A stretch of DNA of 64,000 nt from contig NZ_CP095043.1 of assembly GCF_022919175.1 (NCBI RefSeq), positions 1,178,001 through 1,242,000 of the forward strand, written 5' to 3'. The stretch comes from Leucobacter rhizosphaerae. Its GTDB lineage: Bacteria; Actinomycetota; Actinomycetes; Actinomycetales; Microbacteriaceae. Shown here piece by piece: positions 57,590 to 64,000 of the stretch (positions within the stretch are counted from its first letter, which is position 1; every line of letters starts with the position of its first letter). A program made the translations under genes and the position numbers. Below the pieces are notes generated by a model. The model was given only the letters and a program-made list of their open reading frames with translations, was not told the DNA's origin and searched no databases.

Positions 57590-59569
57590 TCAGCGGTGGG
57601 GAGTCTCCTCACCACGCTCGTCCGCGATCGCCTCGTCGACGTCGGCGAACGCCTCCGCCTCCTCCGTCGCTTCCTCGGCACCGGGCGCCGTGCCGTCCTG
57701 GTGCTCGTCGATCGTCGGCAGGGCCGCGGTCTCGAACACCTCGACGAAGGTCTCGTCCGTCGGCTCGTCGATCCACGGGTGATCGTCGCGCGAGTGGTCG
57801 TACTCGGTCGGGATCAGCGCGAAGTCGTCGCCGTACTCCTCGAGCCCGGTGCGCACGCTGTGCCGGATCGCCTGCCGGGCGTACTGGTCGCGCAAGATGA
57901 GGGGGTCGCGGCGCAGGTCCTTCATTAGCGCGACCATCATGAGCACCAGGATCACCGCGAACGGCAGCGCGGCGATGATCGTCACGTTCTGCAACGCTCG
58001 CAGCCCGCTCCCCTCCTCCCCGGAGACGAGCAGCACCGCGGCGATGAACCCGACGAGCGTACCCCAGATGATCGTGACCCAGCGCTGCGGAGTCGGTCGC
58101 CCCTGCTGCGACATCGTGCCCATCACGAGCGACGCGGAGTCGGCGCCGGTGACGAAGAAGATCGCGATCAGGAGCATCAGCACGATGTTCGTGATCTCAG
58201 TGAGCGGCAGATTGCCGAGCACCCCGAAGAGCACGTTCTCGGGAGGCGACGTCGGCAGATCGGCCCCGCGCATCTGCTGGTCGATCGCCGTCGTGCCGTA
58301 GATCGCGAACCACACGAGGGAGATGAGCGAGGGCACGAGGATCACCACGAGCACGAACTGGCGGATCGTGCGGCCGCGCGAGATCTTCGCGATGAACATG
58401 CCGACGAACGGCGACCACGAGATCCACCAGGCCCAGTAGAAGATGGTCCAGCTCGCGAGGAACTGCTCGGTCGCCTCGCCCTGCGCACTCGATCGGCCCA
58501 TCATCTGCGGCAGGTCGTTGATGAACTCGAACGCGATGGTCGGGATCATGTTCATGATCAGCAGGGTCGGGCCGACGAAGAAGACGAAGAGGGAGAGCAC
58601 GATCGCCGCGACCGAGTTGATGTTCGACAGCGCCTGGATCCCCTTCGATACCCCCGACGCGGCCGACGCGATGAAGCACGCCGTGAGCACCGCGATCACC
58701 GCGATGAGCACCCCGTTGCCGACCTGGCCGATACCGGCGACGATCTCGACGCCGTGCCCGATCTGCAGTGCGCCGAGGCCGAGTGACGCCGCGGTACCGA
58801 ACAGGGTGACCAGGATTGAGAAGATGTCGATCGTCTTGCCGAGCGGTCCGGTCGTCTTGCGCTCCCCCAGCAGCGGTGCGAAGACCGAGGAGATGAGCGG
58901 GGTGCGCCCGCGGCGGAAGGAGCCGTACGCGATTGCGACCCCGACGAGCGCGTAGAACGACCAGGCCTGCGGGCCCCAGTGGTAGAGCACCTGGGCCTGC
59001 GCGGTCTGCATCGCCTCGAGGGTGCCGCCCTCGACCGTGCCCGGGGGCGGGGACTCGAAGAACGTCAGGGGCTCGGCGGCGCCCCAGAACACGAGGCCGA
59101 TCCCCATGCCGGCGGCGAACAGCATGGAGATCCAGGAGAACATCGAGAACTCCGGCTCCTCGTCGTCGCGACCGAGGCGGATCCTGCCGTACTTACTCAC
59201 CCCGAGGAAGAGCATGAACAGCAGGATCGCCGTCGCCACTGAGGTGAAGAACACCCCCGTGTACTCGATGATCCAGTTCAGCGTCGACTGCGCGGTGGTC
59301 GAGAGGCTGTCGCCGTCGATCACCCCCCAGCCGATGAACACCACGGTGAACGCCGCGGCGACCCCGAAGACCAGCCAGTCGGTGCGGTAGGTGCGCCGCG
59401 TCTGCTCGACGCCCACGCCGGGGATCAACGCCGGGTGCACTCCGGAGGGCGCGATCCCTTTGATCCCGCGCGCGATGTGCCGGGCGACATCGGCGGCCCG
59501 GCCCCCGGGACGGGCGGCGCTCGGGGGCGTGCGGGTGGGCTCGGTTCCGGATCCCTCTTGACTGTTCAC
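57590..59569 (-). CDS. BCCT family (betaine/choline/carnitine) transporter
   Basis: A 659-residue carrier with 12 membrane segments. Typical BCCT motifs are SMLFAAGMGIGLVFWGAAEPL and FYWAWWISWSPFVGMFIAKISRGRT (aromatic binding site). A basic N-terminus of about 60 residues and an acidic C-terminus of about 90 residues rich in Glu/Asp flank the core; such tails tune osmotic activation in BetP. The start is a GTG at 59569. Together with OpuC and ProVWX it is the third compatible-solute system in the window. Confidence 0.93.
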   Translation of the reverse strand: MNSQEGSGTEPTRTPPSAARPGGRAADVARHIARGIKGIAPSGVHPALIPGVGVEQTRRTYRTDWLVFGVAAAFTVVFIGWGVIDGDSLSTTAQSTLNWIIEYTGVFFTSVATAILLFMLFLGVSKYGRIRLGRDDEEPEFSMFSWISMLFAAGMGIGLVFWGAAEPLTFFESPPPGTVEGGTLEAMQTAQAQVLYHWGPQAWSFYALVGVAIAYGSFRRGRTPLISSVFAPLLGERKTTGPLGKTIDIFSILVTLFGTAASLGLGALQIGHGVEIVAGIGQVGNGVLIAVIAVLTACFIASAASGVSKGIQALSNINSVAAIVLSLFVFFVGPTLLIMNMIPTIAFEFINDLPQMMGRSSAQGEATEQFLASWTIFYWAWWISWSPFVGMFIAKISRGRTIRQFVLVVILVPSLISLVWFAIYGTTAIDQQMRGADLPTSPPENVLFGVLGNLPLTEITNIVLMLLIAIFFVTGADSASLVMGTMSQQGRPTPQRWVTIIWGTLVGFIAAVLLVSGEEGSGLRALQNVTIIAALPFAVILVLMMVALMKDLRRDPLILRDQYARQAIRHSVRTGLEEYGDDFALIPTEYDHSRDDHPWIDEPTDETFVEVFETAALPTIDEHQDGTAPGAEEATEEAEAFADVDEAIADERGEETPHR

Positions 59570-59700
59570 GCGTTCCAGTGTGACAGGGTGCGAGCGGAAC
59601 AGGGATCTTCCCGGTCGGAACCGGGGCTGTCAAGGCGCTGCCCAGTGCCTCCCGAGCACGTCAGACTGGAGGCCAGTACGAGTGAACAGGAGAAGCACCC

Positions 59701-59898
59701 ATGCCGGAGATCCATGAGTGGTGGCCGCACCTGACCATCGACGCCAAGCATGCGCTGGAGGCCTCTCGCGACGGCAGCATTCCGGCTGCCGTCGCGGAGG
59801 AGATCCGCCAGCTGACGGGCGAGCCCGTCGACCCCGACACCCGGTTGACGCCCGAGGATCGGGAGTTCATTCGCACGCAGGGAGAAGCGGTCGACTGA
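59701..59898 (+). CDS. Small hypothetical protein
   Basis: A 65-residue acidic soluble protein (MPEIHEWWPHLTIDAKHALE start; ends TRLTPEDREFIRTQGEAVD). AGGAG 9 bases before the ATG. It looks mostly helical. I do not recognise it by function, but the good start site and codon use argue that it is real. It is divergent from the BCCT gene. Confidence 0.7.
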   Translation: MPEIHEWWPHLTIDAKHALEASRDGSIPAAVAEEIRQLTGEPVDPDTRLTPEDREFIRTQGEAVD

Positions 59899-59916
59899 CT
59901 TCCCGTCAGCGACCCG

Positions 59917-61644
<1,728 letters not shown>

Positions 61645-61677
61645 ACGAGTCCTTCATGACACTGCACCGCGGCGCGT

Positions 61678-61693
61678 CGAGGCAGGTGCCTCG
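61678..61693 (-). other. Hairpin in the ABC-F leader
   Basis: CGAGGCAGGTGCCTCG is a perfect self-complementary stretch just upstream of the ABC-F translation start region. It could form a stem-loop near the ribosome binding site in the leader mRNA. Confidence 0.4.
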
Positions 61694-61804
61694 CACACCC
61701 GGTGGCATACCGAACGGCGATCCCGGAGGGACCTGGAGCAGGCGGCCGCCGCCGACTCGGACGCGCACAGGGGCGTCGACGAGCGCGGAAGGCCTGCTCG
61801 GCCG

Positions 61805-61828
61805 TTAGAGGTAGGTCAGTTGTTGCAC
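61805..61828 (-). CDS. Leader peptide (uORF) of the ABC-F gene
   Basis: A seven-residue ORF, (M/V)QQLTYL then TAA, starting with GTG at 61828. It ends 160 bases before the ABC-F ATG. The GTG sits about 7 bases downstream of a -10 element, so it would be at the 5' end of the mRNA and translated leaderless. Short uORFs upstream of antibiotic-resistance ABC-F genes are known to control them by drug-induced ribosome stalling and attenuation. Confidence 0.5.
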   Translation of the reverse strand: MQQLTYL

Positions 61829-61834
61829 GTCACC

Positions 61835-61863
61835 AGCGTACGTGCGCCCGGGCGGGGCCGCAA
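61835..61863 (-). promoter_or_regulatory. Promoter of the ABC-F leader transcript
   Basis: On the minus strand TTGCGG (61863-61858), a 17-bp spacer and TACGCT (61840-61835) form a sigma-70-type promoter. The expected start-point is at or next to the GTG of the leader ORF at 61828. Confidence 0.55.
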
Positions 61864-61918
61864 GGGCGGTGCGGGCCGCGGGGCGCGGGCGCGGCGGGAT
61901 CGAGGCAGCGCGAGCCCC

Positions 61919-63397
61919 TCAGCGCACCCCGGGGGCCACGTGCGTGAGGTGACCGCCGACGAGTGTCGCAGCGACCTCGACCGCGGTGAGCGCCGCGGGC
62001 TCGACCCGCAGCGGATCCTGATCGAGCAGGATCAGATCCGCCGGGGCGCCGACTGCCGGTCGCACCGACCCCCGCATGCTCGAGCGCAGCGCCTCCTCGA
62101 CACCGATCCGCTCCGCGGGCACCCACGCGGCCTCGCCGGGCAGCGACCGGTGCACAGCGGCGGCGATCCCGCGCCAGGGATCGAGCGGCGCGACCGGCGC
62201 GTCGGAGCCGAAGCGGAGCCGGGCGCCGCTGCGCAAGAGGGACGCGAACGGGAACGTCCGCTCGGCTCGGCCCGGCCACAGCCGGGCGACGGCCTCACGA
62301 TCGTCGAGGAGGTGCTCCGGCTGCACACTCGCCTCGACGCCGAGCCGGGCGAACCGGGCGAGGTCCGCAGTGCGGAGCAACTGCGCGTGCTCGATCCGCC
62401 CGCCGACACCGACGGCGTCGAAGGCGTCGAGCGCGGCGGCTCCCGCCCGATCGCCGATCGCGTGCACGGCCGCGGAGAAACCGGCGTCGCGCGCCCGCCC
62501 GAGCAGGGCGATGAGATCGTCCGGCCCGACGAGCGAGCGGCCGTGGTCACCGTCGGGGTACGGGTCGCAGCACCAGGCGGTGTGCGTGCCGAGCGACCCG
62601 TCGGTGATGATCTTCAGCGGTCCGACGCGCAGCCGACCGCCCGTTCCGAGGGCGTCGCCGGTGCGCAGGCCCTCGGCGATCGCCCGGTCGAGGTGCTGCG
62701 GATAGACCGCGGTCTCGACGCGGAGCGTGTCGAACCCCGAGCGCTCGCGGCGCACCCAGTCCTCGATGCCCCAGCGCATTTCGAAGTCGACGATCCCCAC
62801 GACCCCTCGCGCGGCCGCGGCCGCCGCGGCGTCGGCAACGCGGACATCGAGTTCTGCGTCGGAGATGCGATCGAGTTCGCGCACGAGCGCGAAGCAGTCG
62901 TCCTCGACGACGTGCGACGATCCGGCCGGGTCGTGACCGTACCGGCGCAATGCGGCGGTGTTCAGCCAGGCGCCGTGCAGATCGATCCCGATCAGCACCA
63001 CGGGCACCGCGCCGCCTGCGGCATCGAGCCGTTCGCGGGTGAGCGACCGTCCCCAGGCGCTGCCCCGCACGCGCACGGCGATCACCTCGGTCGCGCCGTC
63101 GACGCACGCGCTCCGAACCCGCTCGAGCACGGCGTCGGGGTCCGTCAAGTCGCCGCAGTCGAGCCGTGAGGCCTGCTGCGCCCACTGCCCGAAGTGCACG
63201 TGCTCGTCCCACAGGCCGGACGTCACGATCCGTCCGGCGGCGTCGATGGTGTCGGCAGCATGAAGCTCACCGGATACACCGACCGCACCGGCCCCGCCCT
63301 CGACAGTGACCTCGGCGATCGTTCCATCTTCGGCAATGACAATGGAAACCAGCGCGTTTGACCCGAGGCACCGCGCGTGCTCGATCCTCCGGATCAT
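61919..63397 (-). CDS. YtcJ-like amidohydrolase (amidohydrolase family 3)
   Basis: A 492-residue predicted metal-dependent hydrolase. The HxH metal pair is in LWDEHVHFGQW (about residue 65). Later parts are VGPLKIITDGSLGTHTAW, AVHAIGDRAGAAALDAFDAV, GRIEHAQLLR and RFGSDAPVAPLDPWRGI. This is the PF07969/YtcJ pattern, as in the 7.7 kb gene but only distantly similar. The ATG at 63397 overlaps the stop of the next amidohydrolase gene by 4 bases. The substrate is unknown. Confidence 0.88.
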   Translation of the reverse strand: MIRRIEHARCLGSNALVSIVIAEDGTIAEVTVEGGAGAVGVSGELHAADTIDAAGRIVTSGLWDEHVHFGQWAQQASRLDCGDLTDPDAVLERVRSACVDGATEVIAVRVRGSAWGRSLTRERLDAAGGAVPVVLIGIDLHGAWLNTAALRRYGHDPAGSSHVVEDDCFALVRELDRISDAELDVRVADAAAAAAARGVVGIVDFEMRWGIEDWVRRERSGFDTLRVETAVYPQHLDRAIAEGLRTGDALGTGGRLRVGPLKIITDGSLGTHTAWCCDPYPDGDHGRSLVGPDDLIALLGRARDAGFSAAVHAIGDRAGAAALDAFDAVGVGGRIEHAQLLRTADLARFARLGVEASVQPEHLLDDREAVARLWPGRAERTFPFASLLRSGARLRFGSDAPVAPLDPWRGIAAAVHRSLPGEAAWVPAERIGVEEALRSSMRGSVRPAVGAPADLILLDQDPLRVEPAALTAVEVAATLVGGHLTHVAPGVR

Positions 63398-64000
63398 GCG
63401 CGGTGGGCGACGCGCCCGTTCACCACGGTGAGCAGCACGGCGGTGTCGGCGAAGCGGTCGGGGTCGCTCGTCACCGGGTCGTCGGCGAAGACGGCGAGGT
63501 CGGCGAGCGCCCCCACGGCGACCATCCCCTCCCCCGGGCGATCGATCGCGTCCCAGCAATTACGGGTGAGCGCTGCGAGGGTGCGCTCCGGCGGGAGGGC
63601 CTGGTGCGGGTCGACGGCCGGGGCCGCACTGCCGTGCCGTCGCCGGGTGACGTTTGCGGCGAACACGTGCCGCGCATCGAACTCCTCGACGGGCCAGTCC
63701 GAGCCGAGCGCCACGCAGGCGCCCGCGGCATCGAGGTCGGCGATGCGCCAGCCGTGCCGCGCACGCTCGGAGTCGCGCCCGAGGAGCGTCGTCCACATGT
63801 CGCGCCCGTCGGGCCGCTGCGCGAACGCGTGGATCGGCTGCATGCTCGCGGGCACCCCGAGCTCCGCGAAGCGAGGGATCAGGTGATCCGGGATCGTCTC
63901 GATGTGCTCGATGCGGTGCGTCACCCGGCTGGCCCGGGCTGCATGCGGTGCTCGATTCGGGATCGACGCCACGGTGTCGAGCACGAACTCGACCGCGCGG
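63394..64000 (-). CDS. YtcJ-like amidohydrolase, 5' part cut by window edge
   Basis: The C-terminal 201 codons of a second YtcJ-like amidohydrolase, open to base 64000. Visible motifs are HRIEHIETIPDHLIPRFAELG, ASMQPIHA and VALGSDWPVEEFDARHVFAA, then GMVAVGALADLAVFADDPV, the usual end of the fold. It overlaps the 61919-63397 gene by 4 bases, so the two enzymes form a coupled pair with probably related substrates. Confidence 0.88.
   Translation of the reverse strand, partial: RAVEFVLDTVASIPNRAPHAARASRVTHRIEHIETIPDHLIPRFAELGVPASMQPIHAFAQRPDGRDMWTTLLGRDSERARHGWRIADLDAAGACVALGSDWPVEEFDARHVFAANVTRRRHGSAAPAVDPHQALPPERTLAALTRNCWDAIDRPGEGMVAVGALADLAVFADDPVTSDPDRFADTAVLLTVVNGRVAHRA

Overview
This is a 64 kb stretch of high-GC DNA in which almost all coding uses G/C third positions. 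The mix of gene families (DUF222/HNH protein, SelO, TspO, an antibiotic-resistance-type ABC-F, IrtAB/SIP-like siderophore genes) and many start codons with little or no 5' leader point to an actinobacterium. A Microbacteriaceae member such as Leucobacter is my best guess, but that is inference from gene content only. No rRNA, tRNA, CRISPR array, insertion sequence or prophage was seen. Both ends cut through genes: an ABC permease at base 1 and an amidohydrolase at base 64000.

Layout. 1-2.05 kb: OpuC-type osmoprotectant ABC transporter. 2.15-5.6 kb: TetR regulator with a divergent oxidoreductase pair and a readable promoter/operator. 5.6-6.5 kb: RibD-type reductase and CsbD stress protein. 6.4-13.5 kb: AsnC/Lrp regulator divergent from a four-gene catabolic operon (YtcJ-like amidohydrolase, MHS transporter, AruI-like TPP enzyme, D-2-hydroxyacid dehydrogenase). 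13.6-16.5 kb: pirin and a DUF222/HNH protein, each with in-frame tandem repeats. 16.5-20.4 kb: leader region and a ProVWX glycine betaine operon. 20.5-29.2 kb: small redox and regulatory genes (NAD(P)-binding protein, DJ-1/PfpI, MarR+SDR, MFS with divergent HxlR, PACE efflux protein, SelO, alpha/beta hydrolase). 29.4-39.4 kb: MMPL transporter, TIGR01777 epimerase, APC permease, amine oxidase, MarR, secreted lipase, TspO. 39.5-41.5 kb: SoxR and a divergent MFS exporter around a near-classical SoxR box. 41.5-46.9 kb: PadR/UbiB-kinase pair, NYN RNase-like protein, YaeQ, FMN reductase.

47.0-55.5 kb is an iron/siderophore locus read leftward from an iron box: substrate-binding lipoprotein, two FecCD permeases, a FecE ATPase broken by a stop codon inside its Walker A motif, two half-size ABC exporter-fold subunits, and a siderophore-interacting flavoprotein. 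The two half-transporters have complementary losses: one lacks Walker A, Q-loop and H-loop, the other lacks the LSGGQ signature. Together they would form one good and one dead ATP site. With the separate SIP protein this looks like a split version of mycobacterial IrtAB.

55.6-64 kb: AraC regulator, glutaminase, BCCT betaine-type carrier, an ABC-F ribosome-protection protein preceded by a seven-residue leader ORF whose start lies at the predicted transcription start, and two overlapping YtcJ-like amidohydrolases.

The window therefore carries three osmoprotectant uptake systems, many locally regulated transporters, and several regulators whose palindromic operators can be read directly.
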